This document shows, piece after piece, positions 17,692 through 27,496 of a stretch of DNA of 64,000 bases (position 1 is its first letter; every line of letters begins with the position of its first letter). The notes under the pieces are model-generated. The model had not been told where the DNA came from. It made no database searches and saw only the letters and a list, made by a program, of their open reading frames with translations. Source of the DNA: Paludisphaera soli. Lineage in GTDB: Bacteria > Planctomycetota > Planctomycetia > Isosphaerales > Isosphaeraceae. The stretch covers positions 1 to 64,000 of the forward strand of contig NZ_JAALJI010000018.1 in the NCBI RefSeq assembly GCF_011064595.1, read 5' to 3'. The translations under genes and the position numbers were made by a program.

Positions 17692-19080
17692 TCAGCCCGG
17701 CAGCCACGCCGCCGACAGGGCCAGGAAGAAGACCACGGCAGTCTTGATGATCGTGATCGCGAAGATGTCCGGGTACGATTGGCGATGGGTCAGGCCCGCG
17801 ACGGCCAGGAGCGTGATCACCGCCCCGTTGTGCGGCAGCGTGTCCATGCCGCCGGAGGCCATCGACGCGATCCGGTGCAGCAGCTCCGGGCTGATCCCCT
17901 GCCGTTGGGCCGCCTCCAGGTAGTGCCCGCCCATCACCTCCAGCGCGATCGACAGGCCCCCGGAGGCCGATCCCGTGATCCCGGCCAGCACGTTCACGGC
18001 GACGGCCTCGGAGACGAGCACGTTGCCGCTGACGTCGAGCACCCAGCTCCGGACCGCGCCGAAGCCCGGCAACGACTTGACGACCGTGCCGAACCCGACC
18101 TCGGAGGCCGTGTTGAAGACCGCCGGCAGGGCCCCCGCCGTCGCCGTCGAGAGCAAGGCCGGCAGGGAGACCCGCATCCGCCGTGCGTGCAAGGCCAGCG
18201 TGGTCGCGATCCCGACCGACAGGGCGACGATGACGGCCCATGTCGGCGCCGCTTCCCGAGGGTTGGTCGCCGGGAAGTCCTTTCGGAGCGAAGCCTCGGG
18301 ATACCACGCGTCGATCGACCAGGCCGTCCGGCTCAGGGTGAAGTTGACCGCGAGCACCAGCAGCAAGGGCAGGACCGCCGCGAAGAGCGACGGGAGGTCG
18401 CCCCTGGCTCGGGCCTCGGGCTCGTGGATATGGCCGGCGCCGTAGCCCTCGCCCGCGACTTCCGCCCAGGCCCGACGCCGATCCAGCCAGGTCAGGCCGC
18501 CGATCAGCACCAGGGTCCCTCCGGTCAGGCCCACGAGCGGGGCCGCGTAGGCGTCGGTCTCGAAGAACCGCGTAGGGATGATGTTCTGGATCTGTGGCGT
18601 GCCGGGGAACGCATCCATCGTGAACGTGAAAGTCCCCAAGGCGATCGCCGCCGGGAGCAGCCGCTTGGGGATCCCCGCGTCCCGGAAGAGCGCCGCGCCG
18701 AGCGGGTAGACCGCGAACACGACGACGAACAGCGAGACGCCTCCGTAGGTCAGCACGGCCCCGGCGAGGACCACCGCCGGGATCGCGTGACGCGTCCCCA
18801 GCGCCCGGATCGTCGCGGCGGCGATGGCGGCCGCGGAGCCGCTGCCGTCGATGAGCTTGCCGAAGACGGCCCCCAGCAGGAAGAGCGGGAAGAACGACCG
18901 GACGAATCCGGCCACGCCCGTCATGAACAGGTCGGTGTAGCTGGGCAGGAGCGGCAGGCCGGACAGCGCCGCGGCCAGCAGGGCGCACAGGGGCGCGAAG
19001 AGGATCACAGGCAGGCCGCGATAGGCGACGAACATCAACAAGCCCAGGGCCAGGGCGATGGCGCCGACCTCGATCGCCAT
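17692..19080 (-). CDS. GntP-family permease, probably for short-chain hydroxy/keto acids
   Basis: This 462-residue membrane transporter has GntP/CitMHS-type topology with many hydrophobic segments. Recognisable blocks are PLFLLGAVFGKLIDGSGSA, VLTYGGVSLFVVVFAVYPL, TFTMDAFPGTPQIQNIIP and ASGGMDTLPHNGAVITLLAV. The start at 19080 has GGAG seven bases upstream; an ATG at 19095 would leave no spacing. It is the last gene of an operon with thiolase, CoA-transferase, SDR dehydrogenase and LarA-like protein. Context points to 3-hydroxybutyrate or acetoacetate rather than gluconate. Gluconate-type substrates remain possible from sequence alone. Confidence 0.85.
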   Translation of the reverse strand: MAIEVGAIALALGLLMFVAYRGLPVILFAPLCALLAAALSGLPLLPSYTDLFMTGVAGFVRSFFPLFLLGAVFGKLIDGSGSAAAIAAATIRALGTRHAIPAVVLAGAVLTYGGVSLFVVVFAVYPLGAALFRDAGIPKRLLPAAIALGTFTFTMDAFPGTPQIQNIIPTRFFETDAYAAPLVGLTGGTLVLIGGLTWLDRRRAWAEVAGEGYGAGHIHEPEARARGDLPSLFAAVLPLLLVLAVNFTLSRTAWSIDAWYPEASLRKDFPATNPREAAPTWAVIVALSVGIATTLALHARRMRVSLPALLSTATAGALPAVFNTASEVGFGTVVKSLPGFGAVRSWVLDVSGNVLVSEAVAVNVLAGITGSASGGLSIALEVMGGHYLEAAQRQGISPELLHRIASMASGGMDTLPHNGAVITLLAVAGLTHRQSYPDIFAITIIKTAVVFFLALSAAWLPG

Positions 19081-19110
19081 GGGCGCTCCTTCCAATACGG
19101 GGTTCGAGGA

Positions 19111-20262
19111 TCAGTCCGGATGGCGCAAAAGGGCGGCGACGCCCATGCCGCCACCGACGCAGAGGCTGACGGCCGCCTGCCGCGCCGCCCCCCGGTGGAT
19201 CTGGTGGGCGGCGTGGACGACCAACCTCGCCCCGCTGGCCCCGATCGGATGTCCCAGCGCGATCGCCCCGCCGCAGCGGTTCACCGACCCTTCGTCGACT
19301 TGGAGATCGTCCAGGCACGCGAGGACCTGCGCCGCGAAGGCCTCGTTGATCTCGATCGCGTCGCACTCCGCGAGCGTCAGGCGCGTCCGCTCGCAGAGCC
19401 GCCGCAGGGCGTACACCGGGCCGAGGCCCATCGAGGCCGGCTCGCACCCGACCAGGGCGGAATCGACCCATTCGCAGAGGATGGGCCAGGATTCGCGCTC
19501 CGCGAACTCGCGATCGGCCAGGAGCAGCATGGCCGCGCCGTCGTTGATGCCGCTGGCGTTCCCGGCCGTCACGGAGCCGTCCGTCGCGAAGGCCCCGCCC
19601 AGCTTCGCGAGCGCGTCGAGCGTCGCTCCGGGCCGGGGATGCTCGTCGGCGTCCAGGCCTCGCAGCGGGACCCGCTCGTCGGCGAAGGCGCCGGAGGCCT
19701 CGGCGGCGGCGTAGCGAGCCTGGCTTCGGACCGCCCACTCGTCCTGCCGACGACGGCCGATGCTGCGGGATGCGGCCATGTCCTCGACCAGCAGGCCCAT
19801 GTGGCGGCCGTCGAAGGCGTCGACCAGCCCGTCGCGGAGGATCGAGTCGACCAGCGCGGCGTCGCCCAGCTTCAGGCCCTGACGGGCCCTCGGGACCAGA
19901 TAAGGCGAGCCCGACATGGATTCGGTCCCGCCGCAGAGGATCGCCCTCGCCTCCCCGCCCTGGATCGCCTGGGCCGCCAGACGCACGGCCTGCAGGCCCG
20001 AGCCGCACATCATGTTGACGGTGAACGCCGGGACCTCCGACGGGAGCCCCGACCGGACGCCGACCTGGCGCGCGACGTTCATCCCCTGGCCCGCGCCCAG
20101 GACGTTGCCCACGATCACCTGGTCGACGCTCGCGGGGTCGACCCCCTCCAGGACCGGCCGGGCCGCCGCGCAGGCCAGGTCGACCGGGGATGCATCCTTG
20201 AGCTTCCCGAGGAAGCGTCCCAGGACGGTCCGACGCGCCGCGACGATGCAGACTCCCGCCAT
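19111..20262 (-). CDS. Acetyl-CoA acetyltransferase (thiolase)
   Basis: This 383-residue thiolase cleaves acetoacetyl-CoA to two acetyl-CoA (or condenses them). The acyl-accepting cysteine is in NMMCGSGLQA (about 85); the C-terminal motifs EINEAFAAQVLAC, GGAIALGHPIGASGARL and LCVGGGMG carry the catalytic histidine and second cysteine. The ATG at 20262 lies 6 bases after GGAGG; the adjacent ATG at 20265 overlaps the CoA-transferase stop. Tight coupling to the CoA-transferase gene supports ketone-body breakdown: acetoacetate to acetoacetyl-CoA to acetyl-CoA. Confidence 0.92.
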   Translation of the reverse strand: MAGVCIVAARRTVLGRFLGKLKDASPVDLACAAARPVLEGVDPASVDQVIVGNVLGAGQGMNVARQVGVRSGLPSEVPAFTVNMMCGSGLQAVRLAAQAIQGGEARAILCGGTESMSGSPYLVPRARQGLKLGDAALVDSILRDGLVDAFDGRHMGLLVEDMAASRSIGRRRQDEWAVRSQARYAAAEASGAFADERVPLRGLDADEHPRPGATLDALAKLGGAFATDGSVTAGNASGINDGAAMLLLADREFAERESWPILCEWVDSALVGCEPASMGLGPVYALRRLCERTRLTLAECDAIEINEAFAAQVLACLDDLQVDEGSVNRCGGAIALGHPIGASGARLVVHAAHQIHRGAARQAAVSLCVGGGMGVAALLRHPD

Positions 20263-20264
20263 CA

Positions 20265-21815
20265 TCAGCCTCCGGTGTCCCGGTCGAACGAGGAAGCCGG
20301 CATGAGCCTCGGCTGTCGGACGATCGGACGGAATTCCATCTGGTCGAGCACGTCGCGAGCGAGGTCGATCCCCGGCGCGACCTCGATCAATGCGAGGCCC
20401 TCGTCCGCGAGTCGGAACACGGCCCGCTCGGTGACGTAGAGCGCCTCCTGGCCCTTGCGCCGGGCGACGTCGGCGGCGTACGAGAGCTGCGCCACGTCGG
20501 CGACGAACTTGCGGGACCGGCCCTCGCGGACGATCCGCAAGCGGCCCCGCGCGACCTCGATCTCGAGCCCGCCGGACGTCAGCGTGCCGCAGAAGACCAC
20601 ACGTCGCGCGTTCTGGGAGATGTTGACGAAGCCCCCCACGCCCGCGAGCCGGTCGCCGAACCGCGAGACGTTCACGTTCCCCCGACGGTCGATCTCGGCG
20701 GCGCCGAGGGCGGCGAAGTCGAGGCCGCCGCCGTCGTAGAAATCGAACTGCGCCGGCTGGTCGATGATCGCCTGGGGGTGGGACGACGCGCCGAAGCTCA
20801 GCCCCCCGGCCGGGACGCCGCCGATGGGCCCGCTCTCGACGGTGAGGGTCACCTCGCCGAGGAGCCCGCGCTCGGCCGCGATCAGCGCGACGCCTTCCGG
20901 CGTCCCGATCCCCAGGTTGGCGATCGCGCCCGGCCTCAGCTCGTCGCAGGCTCGCGACGCGATGATGCGCCGGGCGCCCGCGGGCAGCTCTGGTCGCCGC
21001 ACCGGGCCGTCCTCCTCGGCCGCGCGGTAGTACGCGGGATTGTCCCGCTCGGCGAAGGTCTGGTCGTGCTGCTCGGCGGCCGCCACGACCACGCGGTCGA
21101 TCAGGACCCCGGGGACCCGCACCGACATCGGCGGCGCCGCGTGGGGGAGCAGCCGCCGGACCTGGGCGATCACCGTGCCGCCGCAGTTGTGGACGGCCTG
21201 GGCGATCGCCAGGACCTCGCCGACGATCGCCTCCTCGTCCATCAGGAGGTTGCCGTGGATGTCCGCGGCCGAGCCTCGGATCAGGCCCACGTGGACCGGC
21301 ATGGCGCGATAGAAGAGCCAGTCGCGGCCGTCGATCTGGATGCGGCTGACCATCTCGGCCGTGGACCGCGCATTGAGCCGCCCGCCCTGATGGATCGGGT
21401 CGATGAAGGTCCCCAGCCCTACGGCGGTGATGCACCCCGGCCGGCCGGCGGCGATGTCGCGCAGCAGGTGGCAGATGACCCCCTGGGGGAAGTTGTAGGC
21501 CTCGATCTCGTTCGCGAGGGCGAGCCGGCCGATCCGGGGGGCGAGCCCCCAGTGCCCGCCGATCACGCGAGCCAGGAGCCCCCGATGTCCCAGGTGATTC
21601 AGCCCCCGGCCGACGCCGTCGCCCTGGCCCGCGGCGTAGAGCAGCGTCAAGCCGCGGGGACGGCCGGAGCCGAGGAAACGGGCCTCGATCGCCTCGGTGA
21701 GGGCCTCCGGGTGCGCCGCGCCGACGAAGCCGCCGCTCACGACGGTCTGGCCGTCCTCGATGACTTCGGCCGCCTCGGAAGCCGAGCAGAGCAGCCGCCC
21801 GATGCGGCTGCTCAC
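20265..21815 (-). CDS. Fused-subunit 3-oxoacid / acyl CoA-transferase (family I)
   Basis: This 516-residue enzyme moves CoA between acyl groups. The alpha-like half runs to about residue 255 ([20 protein letters not shown]) and the beta-like half follows ([20 protein letters not shown]). The catalytic glutamate is in [10 protein letters not shown]. Both subunits in one chain resembles YdiF/OXCT-type proteins. The GTG at 21815 overlaps the SDR stop by 4 bases (GTGA), indicating translational coupling; another GTG two codons upstream is possible. With the thiolase directly downstream, the likely reaction is acetoacetate activation. The preferred acid is not determined. Confidence 0.9.
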   Translation of the reverse strand: MSSRIGRLLCSASEAAEVIEDGQTVVSGGFVGAAHPEALTEAIEARFLGSGRPRGLTLLYAAGQGDGVGRGLNHLGHRGLLARVIGGHWGLAPRIGRLALANEIEAYNFPQGVICHLLRDIAAGRPGCITAVGLGTFIDPIHQGGRLNARSTAEMVSRIQIDGRDWLFYRAMPVHVGLIRGSAADIHGNLLMDEEAIVGEVLAIAQAVHNCGGTVIAQVRRLLPHAAPPMSVRVPGVLIDRVVVAAAEQHDQTFAERDNPAYYRAAEEDGPVRRPELPAGARRIIASRACDELRPGAIANLGIGTPEGVALIAAERGLLGEVTLTVESGPIGGVPAGGLSFGASSHPQAIIDQPAQFDFYDGGGLDFAALGAAEIDRRGNVNVSRFGDRLAGVGGFVNISQNARRVVFCGTLTSGGLEIEVARGRLRIVREGRSRKFVADVAQLSYAADVARRKGQEALYVTERAVFRLADEGLALIEVAPGIDLARDVLDQMEFRPIVRQPRLMPASSFDRDTGG

Positions 21816-22564
21816 GACCACCAGCCCCCGTTGACGTGGACGGTCTGGCCGGTGACGTAGGACGCCAGGTCGCTGGCGAGGAACAGGATTGCGTCGGCGA
21901 TCTCCTCGGGCTCGCCGAAGCGGCCGAGCGGGATCTCGGCCAGCATCCGGGCGCGGACCTCCTCGGGGATCGTCTTCCCCATGTCGGTCAGCACCACCCC
22001 GGGGGCCACGGCGTTGACCGTGATCCGCCGCGAGGCCAGCTCCTTGCTCAGGACCTTGGTCAGGGCGATGACGCCGGCCTTGGCCGCCGCGTAGTTGGCC
22101 TGGCCGAAGAAGCCCACCACGCCCGAGATCGAGGCGAGGTTCACGATCCGCCCGCCGTCCGACAGGATCGCGGCCGCCGCGCGACACACGTGGAAGACTC
22201 CGGTGAGGTCCGTCTCGATGACGGCCCGCCAGTCCTCGTCGGTCATCTTCTTGACGGTCCGGTCGCGGATGACGGCCGCGTTGTTCACGACCACGTCGAG
22301 CCGGCCGAATCGGTCGCGGATCGCCGCCGTCAGGTCGTCGACCTGCGCGGGGTCGCGCACGTCGGCGGGCAGCGCGACGGCCCGGTCGCCGAAGCTGGCG
22401 GCGACCTCCCGGGCCAGCTCCGCGTTCCGGCCGCTCTCGTCCGGCGGGTAATTGACGACGACGCTCGCCCCGGCGGCATGCAGGCGAGCCGCGGTGGCCC
22501 GCCCGAGCCCCTGCCCCGCGCCGGTCACGAGCGCCACCTTGCCGCCGAGGTCGATCCCGATCAC
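21812..22564 (-). CDS. SDR dehydrogenase (3-hydroxybutyrate dehydrogenase or FabG-like)
   Basis: This 250-residue Rossmann-fold NAD(P)H oxidoreductase has TGAGQGLG (nucleotide binding), NNAAVIRD, the active-site serine in VNLASISG and the YAAAK catalytic pair. The GTG at 22564, nine bases after GGAG, gives the usual family length; an ATG at 22684 would add 40 residues of non-family sequence. It is coupled by a 4-base overlap to the CoA-transferase. Context suggests oxidation of 3-hydroxybutyrate to acetoacetate; a FabG/PhaB-like reductase role is the alternative. Confidence 0.88.
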   Translation of the reverse strand: MIGIDLGGKVALVTGAGQGLGRATAARLHAAGASVVVNYPPDESGRNAELAREVAASFGDRAVALPADVRDPAQVDDLTAAIRDRFGRLDVVVNNAAVIRDRTVKKMTDEDWRAVIETDLTGVFHVCRAAAAILSDGGRIVNLASISGVVGFFGQANYAAAKAGVIALTKVLSKELASRRITVNAVAPGVVLTDMGKTIPEEVRARMLAEIPLGRFGEPEEIADAILFLASDLASYVTGQTVHVNGGWWS

Positions 22565-22729
22565 TGTGACGAACTCCGGAGTGTTCCCGATGTCGGCGAC
22601 GTGCTGCGGAGCCTCGTCCGCGGTCCGCCGCCATGCGGCGCCGATTTCGAAAGCGAGGTTATCCGCCGCCGGCCCGCCCCACAAGCGACCGGTCTCCGGA
22701 CCCCTCGCGCGGCCGTCCGGCGGATCCGC

Positions 22730-24076
22730 CTAATCGCTGTCGCCCCAGTATCGGTCGAGTTCCAGATAACCCCCTGCGTCGAAGCGGAGCGGCTCCGGGG
22801 CGGCGACCACCCGGGCGCGCGATCCGCCAGGGAGGTCGGCGATCGCCGCGGGCGTGAGGAGCAGCCGCGTCATCTCGAGCGTGCTGTGGATCAGGGCCGC
22901 GCGGACGCCTCGGGGGCCTGAGGGGCAGACGGCGAGGGCCAGCCTGAGGGCGTCGAGATCGTTCTCGCAGACGATCGGCCGCATGGCCTGGTTGGGCGTC
23001 AGCGCCGAGAGGCAGTTCACGGCCGTCCGCTCCCAGTCCACGGCCTCGTCGAATCGCCGCGTGATGAACTGGCAGAGGCCGACGCCGATCGCGTTGCCGT
23101 GGCTCCCCTCGGTGAGCCGCCCGCCGATGATCGTGTGGATCCGCGGCATCGACGACTTCCACGCCCGCCCCTGGACGTACCCGTAAGGCGACCGGCCGAT
23201 CGTCTTCGTGTGCATGCCCTGGCCCGACTTGTCCTTGCCGAGATAGGCGCAGTAGAGAAGGTCGAGGTCCATGACGGGCAGCGAGGGCATCCGCGCCTTC
23301 GAACGCTCGAGTGCGGCGGCCTCGATCGCGAAGAAGCGGTCGACCGTGTCGACGGGGGCGCCGACGATCTCGGCCGTCTCGTCGAAGCCGTTCTCGACCA
23401 CGCCCAGGCCGCCGGCGATCCTCAGCTCCGTGCCGCCGAGCGTGCGGCGCGCCGAGATCTCGATGGCGGCGCCCAGCCCGATGCCGGGGATATGCTTGTG
23501 CATCTCGATCGCCCGCATCTTCGAGAGCCCCAGCGCCAGGATCTTCGCGAAGCCGGACTCCAAGCCGTAGCACCCTTCCGGGAGCAGCGTGGGCCAGTCG
23601 ATGTCCGTATGTTCCTTGATCCGGTTGACCAGGACCACCAGGTCGCACGCCAGCGCATCCTCCGAGACGTGGACCTCGACATCCCCCACCGTGGCGATGT
23701 GGCGCGTCGCCATGCTCGAGAAGATCCGCGCGCCGACCTCGGCGTCGGTCACCCCTCGCGAGGCCGCCATCTCCAGCTCGCCCTCGGCCGTCCCGCCGCC
23801 GTGCGTGCCCATCGCCGTGAGGATCCGGACCTCCCGGCAATGCGGCTTGAGGAAGGCGACGGCCGTCCGGACGACCGCCTGGATGTCGCGGATCCCCCGG
23901 CTGGGCATCGTGAGCCCGACGACCTTCCCGGCCAGCGCCTGTCGGTCTGAGAAGAGCCTCGCCAGCTCCCGGACCACCGCCGCGGGCACGTCCGCCTCGC
24001 GCGGCCTGTCGAATTCCTGATCGACCACGGCGAAGGGCGGCAGGTCCGTCACGCGCGGGCAGAGTTCCAGCTTCAT
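22730..24076 (-). CDS. DUF2088 lactate racemase (LarA)-like protein
   Basis: This 448-residue protein resembles the nickel-pincer-dependent LarA family, which racemises or epimerises hydroxy acids by hydride transfer. Visible features are an N-terminal Rossmann-like part with LTAMGTHGGGT, the central VVLVNRIKEHTDI block, and a C-terminal domain with LPVMDLDLLYCAYLGKDKSG. GTHGGG replaces the more usual GTHR, so this is a divergent subgroup. It lies 165 bases upstream of the SDR gene on the same strand as the first gene of the ketone-body operon. The cofactor genes larB, larC and larE are not in the window. A hydroxybutyrate-type substrate is inferred from context only. Confidence 0.75.
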   Translation of the reverse strand: MKLELCPRVTDLPPFAVVDQEFDRPREADVPAAVVRELARLFSDRQALAGKVVGLTMPSRGIRDIQAVVRTAVAFLKPHCREVRILTAMGTHGGGTAEGELEMAASRGVTDAEVGARIFSSMATRHIATVGDVEVHVSEDALACDLVVLVNRIKEHTDIDWPTLLPEGCYGLESGFAKILALGLSKMRAIEMHKHIPGIGLGAAIEISARRTLGGTELRIAGGLGVVENGFDETAEIVGAPVDTVDRFFAIEAAALERSKARMPSLPVMDLDLLYCAYLGKDKSGQGMHTKTIGRSPYGYVQGRAWKSSMPRIHTIIGGRLTEGSHGNAIGVGLCQFITRRFDEAVDWERTAVNCLSALTPNQAMRPIVCENDLDALRLALAVCPSGPRGVRAALIHSTLEMTRLLLTPAAIADLPGGSRARVVAAPEPLRFDAGGYLELDRYWGDSD

Positions 24077-24725
24077 CGTCTCACTCCCGGTCCAGCTCGG
24101 CCGCGGGCGGCCCAATCGCCCGACCCGCCGGCCCCTCCAGCGTCGAGGGCCTCTCGATTCTACCCGGGCGCGGGCCCCTTCCGCCTCGCCGTGGCCCCGC
24201 CGACCGCGCGCTTGGGCTCGGCGAGGCCCGCTTCCGGGTCGCGGCGAGCCCTTTCGACCCCCCGGAAACCGATACGGCCGGGTTCCGTCGCCGGGGGGCG
24301 GGCCGTGCGACAAGCCGTCCCTCGATGGGCGTTCCGTCGTCGGTCTCAGGGGTTCCTGTGTCGGAAATGATTGCCGAGAAGTTGGTTGCGCGGTCTGCGG
24401 CGGCCGGTTCTCGTTGCGGAGCGGCCCAATCCCGGCGGTGCGGCAAAGAGGTTGGACTCGCGGGGCGGGGCAGGCCGACATGAAGGGATGTGCGGACGGG
24501 GACGAGGGGCATCCGGGGGTGAGGCCGGGCCGGGCGACGCGAGGTCGCCGGGGCGGGCATTCCGGGGCCTTCGGCTTCCCACCCGGGGGGTTTTGTTGTA
24601 GCCTCCGGGCCTTGATTCGCGGTCGTCGAGAACTGACGCCGCCGGGGGGTCCGGGCGACTCGCCTCGCCGGAGGCCTCCCGAGAGCAGTCCGCCTTCCAT
24701 TCGTCGTCTTGAGCGAGGTGCATGG
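24077..24725. other. About 650-base divergent intergenic region
   Basis: This lies between the LarA-like start (minus) and the acyltransferase start (plus), so it must carry promoters in both directions. It is GC-rich with many short frames and no family motifs. I see no convincing hairpin or operator. A GAGG box at about 24714-24717 serves the acyltransferase ATG at 24726. Confidence 0.4.
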
Positions 24726-25571
24726 ATGCACGAGCCGAAGGGACGATACCTGTCGCCGACCGGACCGCGGGGGTTCATCGGGGACCTGGTTCATTTCGCC
24801 CACAAGATCCCCTCGGCGCCGGTGAGCCGGGCGTTCGACGTCTCGGCGCTGGCCGGGCCTCGGGCCGCGCACCCGATGCGGCCGTCGTGGTCGTGCCTGT
24901 TCATGAAGGCGTACGCGCTGGTGGGGGCGGAGCACTCGCCGCTGCGTCGGTCGTACCTGGAGTTCCCCTGGCCGCGGATCTATGAGCATCCCTGGATGAA
25001 CTGCGCCGTGGCGATCGAGCGCCAGTACGACGGCGAGGACGGGGTGTTCGTGGGGCTCTTCCGGGCGCCGGAGCGGCAGTCGTTGGTGCAGCTCCAGGGG
25101 GCCTTGCTGGAGTACAAGAATCGTCCGCTGGAGGAAGTGGGCTTCTTCCGCCAGGCGCTGCGGTTCAGCCGGGTGCCGCGGCCGGTGCGGCGGTTCCTGT
25201 GGTGGAGCACGCTGAACATCTCGGGCTTCAAGCGTTGCAAGCGGTTCGGGACGTTCGGCCTGAGCAGCTACGGGGCCCTGGGGGCGGAGCAGATCCACCC
25301 GATCTCGCCCCTGACCACGACCCTGACCTTCGGGCCGATCGACCCCCAGGCGGGCCGGGTCATGGTGAAGCTGATCTACGACCACCGGGTGCTCGACGGC
25401 GCCTTCGTGGCCCGCCGGCTCCGGGACATCGAGGACGTGCTGAATGGCGCGATCCTGAAGGAGCTTCTGGAGGATCCGGTGGAGGCCCCGCTCGCCGCGG
25501 CCCCCGAGGCCCTCTGGCGGCCCCACCTGACGGCCGCCAACGCCGCCGCCCGTGCCTCCCGGCCCGACTGA
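24726..25571 (+). CDS. Stand-alone E2-type acyltransferase (2-oxoacid dehydrogenase catalytic-domain family)
   Basis: This 281-residue protein has the chloramphenicol-acetyltransferase/E2 catalytic fold. The active-site motif DHRVLDGA near residue 220 matches the E2 consensus DHRxxDG, and SPLTTTLTFGPID precedes it as in E2 domains. There is no lipoyl domain or E1-binding domain, and no dehydrogenase E1/E3 genes are nearby, so it is not an ordinary pyruvate dehydrogenase component. The N-terminal part contains FDVSALAGPR and WSCLFMKAYA, typical of a planctomycete E2-like group. Acyl donor and acceptor are unknown. The neighbour on the opposite strand is a membrane protein. Confidence 0.8.
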   Translation: MHEPKGRYLSPTGPRGFIGDLVHFAHKIPSAPVSRAFDVSALAGPRAAHPMRPSWSCLFMKAYALVGAEHSPLRRSYLEFPWPRIYEHPWMNCAVAIERQYDGEDGVFVGLFRAPERQSLVQLQGALLEYKNRPLEEVGFFRQALRFSRVPRPVRRFLWWSTLNISGFKRCKRFGTFGLSSYGALGAEQIHPISPLTTTLTFGPIDPQAGRVMVKLIYDHRVLDGAFVARRLRDIEDVLNGAILKELLEDPVEAPLAAAPEALWRPHLTAANAAARASRPD

Positions 25572-25618
25572 TAGGCGAGGCCGATCGGGCCGGGGCGGGA
25601 CGACGCGGGGCGTGCGGG

Positions 25619-26506
25619 TTAGACCAGGGGGGTCTCCTGGTCGGTGGTGATCCGGACGTCGAGCCGGCTCATCAGCCGCTTCAGGGCCTCCTCCTTGGAG
25701 TTGATGAACAGCACGTTCTCCAGGATGATCTCGCGCTGGACGTTGGGGACCCGGAGGACCAGCCGGCCCGAGCCGAGCATCAGGTACTCCAGCACGTCGG
25801 GGATCTCCTTGTCGAACTTCAGGTTCAAGGTCGGGAACCGTTCGAGGTCGCTGAGCGGGCCGTGGTGGTGGAGGATCTCGTTGGGGAGGATCTCCCAGTA
25901 GTCGAGCCAACGAGTGGTGTAGACCACCAACATCACCCCGAAGACCATCAGCGCGTAGGCCAGGTAGAAGCCGGCGTTGGCGAAGGTGTAGATCGACCCC
26001 AGCAGGGTGTTGATCGGCCGCATCAGGTCGAGGTCGAAGAACGCCCCCAGCCAGAGCACGAAGAAGATCGCGAAGAGGATCGCCAGGATGAGCCCCACCA
26101 GCTCGAACCGGGGGAAGTCCAGCCCCATGACCACCAGGTTGAACGCCAGGATGGACAGGAACAGGATGCCCAGCAGGTTCTGGGGCGTGTTGAACCGCTC
26201 GCGGCGGGTCATCGGCGGGCCGGCCACGACGTTGGCGGTGGGTGCCGGGGCGTTCGGGTCCAGGACCGCGGGCGTGGCGTTTGCATTGGCCTTCGCGGTC
26301 GCGTCGTCGACGATCACCGGCGTCGGCGGCACGCTGGCGTCGTAGGTCTTGTTCGGCAGCCAGTACATCCCCACCGCGCAGATCAAGGCGACGATGGCCG
26401 ACGGGAAGATGTAGATCACCTTCGGCCACATGAAAATCTTGATCCCCTTCTCGCGACGACGGGGCGCGGGCGTGGGGACTTCGGTGGTCTTGACGTCGGT
26501 GGACAT
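25619..26506 (-). CDS. Conserved multi-spanning membrane protein of unknown function
   Basis: This 295-residue protein has a cytoplasmic, proline-rich N-terminus (PTPAPRRREKG), TM1 (VIYIFPSAIVALICAVGMYWL), a long non-cytoplasmic linker rich in Ala/Pro/Asn (about 55-100), three further hydrophobic segments (LLGILFLSILAFNLVVMGL, LVGLILAILFAIFFVLWL, FYLAYALMVFGVMLVVYT) and a soluble C-terminal ~100 residues (EILPNEILHHHGPLSDLERF). I recognise no named domain. It converges with the acyltransferase gene with 47 bases between stops. The start has weak ribosome-binding context. Confidence 0.8.
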   Translation of the reverse strand: MSTDVKTTEVPTPAPRRREKGIKIFMWPKVIYIFPSAIVALICAVGMYWLPNKTYDASVPPTPVIVDDATAKANANATPAVLDPNAPAPTANVVAGPPMTRRERFNTPQNLLGILFLSILAFNLVVMGLDFPRFELVGLILAILFAIFFVLWLGAFFDLDLMRPINTLLGSIYTFANAGFYLAYALMVFGVMLVVYTTRWLDYWEILPNEILHHHGPLSDLERFPTLNLKFDKEIPDVLEYLMLGSGRLVLRVPNVQREIILENVLFINSKEEALKRLMSRLDVRITTDQETPLV

Positions 26507-26916
26507 GTCGGGAAATTCTCCAATGCGGCGAGATGCTGGGGACGACGACCCGGCGGCGCGTGGGCCCGGGGCCGACCTGCCGAAGATCGTAACGCCCGGC
26601 CAGATCAGGGTAAAGCCTCAGCCCCCCCGCCTCGGGAGGGCGTCCGGACGGACACCGTCGACCCCACTCGGGTCGATCCGCGGGGCCGGATAGCTGTTCG
26701 TCGCGGACGGCCCGGATCTTGGCGGCGACGCCTCGACGCCGATCGGCTGTCGTCCAGCACCCTAGCGAATCGCGTGCCTTGTTGAGAAATCGCCGCAATC
26801 AATCAAGATTGCGGGCTCCGGGATTGCGACGGCGAAGGCCCATGAACTAGCCTTTGGGAAAGGGTCGGCACTTGACGCCCGTCCCCTACCCTCGTACTCC
26901 CGGAGAGGTCGGTCCC
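26507..26916. other. Divergent intergenic region with inverted repeat
   Basis: This gene-free 410 bases separates the membrane protein and the Spy-like gene. An 8-bp inverted repeat CCGCAATC-N6-GATTGCGG lies at 26793-26814. It has no T-run and sits about 100 bases before the Spy-like ATG, so an operator is more likely than a terminator. Lower-GC bases follow (about 26760-26860), where a promoter is expected. Confidence 0.4.
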
Positions 26917-27468
26917 ATGACGAGCCTGGTTCGGAAGACGACGGCCTCGGCCGCCGTCGCGACGCTGATGTCCTTCGCCCTGGCGGGCATGGTCCCGCCG
27001 ACGATCGCCCAGGAGGAGGCCCCTCGCAAGGCCCCGACGGCCAAGGCGAAGACCGCCAAGAAGGCCGCGCCGGCCGCCGACGAGGACGAAGCCCCCGCGC
27101 CAAAGGCCAAATCCGCCCGCTCCGCTCCCGACCCCACCCACCGGGTCCCCATGTACTTCGGCGGCCTGAGCCTGACCGCCGAGCAGAAGGAGTCGATCTA
27201 CAAGCTGGAGGCCCGCTATCAGCCCCAGATCCAGGAGGCCGAGAAGAAGGCCGACGACCTGCGCGAACGCCTGATGGCCGACTGCGAGGACGTGCTGACC
27301 CCCGCTCAGAAACGCGCCCTGGCCGAGGCCCGCCAGACCGCCGCCGACCGCCGCAAGGCCGCCGCCGACCGCCGCAAGGCGGCTTCCGAGGGCGACGCCG
27401 AGGACGAGGAGAAGCCCGAGCCCCGCAAGGCCGAGGCCTCCGCCCGCAAGCCCGCCACGATCGACTGA
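26917..27468 (+). CDS. Spy/LTXXQ-like exported protein
   Basis: This 183-residue protein has a signal peptide (about 1-31, ending PTIAQ), then an Ala/Lys/Pro-rich linker and a helical region containing SLTAEQKESIYKLEARYQPQ and ADCEDVLTPAQKRALAE. This duplicated LTxxQ-like helical hairpin is characteristic of Spy/CpxP-type periplasmic proteins. The C-terminus is a charged coiled-coil-like tail with a near-perfect RKAAADRRKAA repeat. The ATG follows GGAGAGG. It may act as a periplasmic chaperone or stress sensor, but many planctomycete LTXXQ-like proteins are uncharacterised. Confidence 0.8.
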   Translation: MTSLVRKTTASAAVATLMSFALAGMVPPTIAQEEAPRKAPTAKAKTAKKAAPAADEDEAPAPKAKSARSAPDPTHRVPMYFGGLSLTAEQKESIYKLEARYQPQIQEAEKKADDLRERLMADCEDVLTPAQKRALAEARQTAADRRKAAADRRKAASEGDAEDEEKPEPRKAEASARKPATID

Positions 27469-27496
27469 ATCCCAACCGTCCGGGATCGCCGCCATT

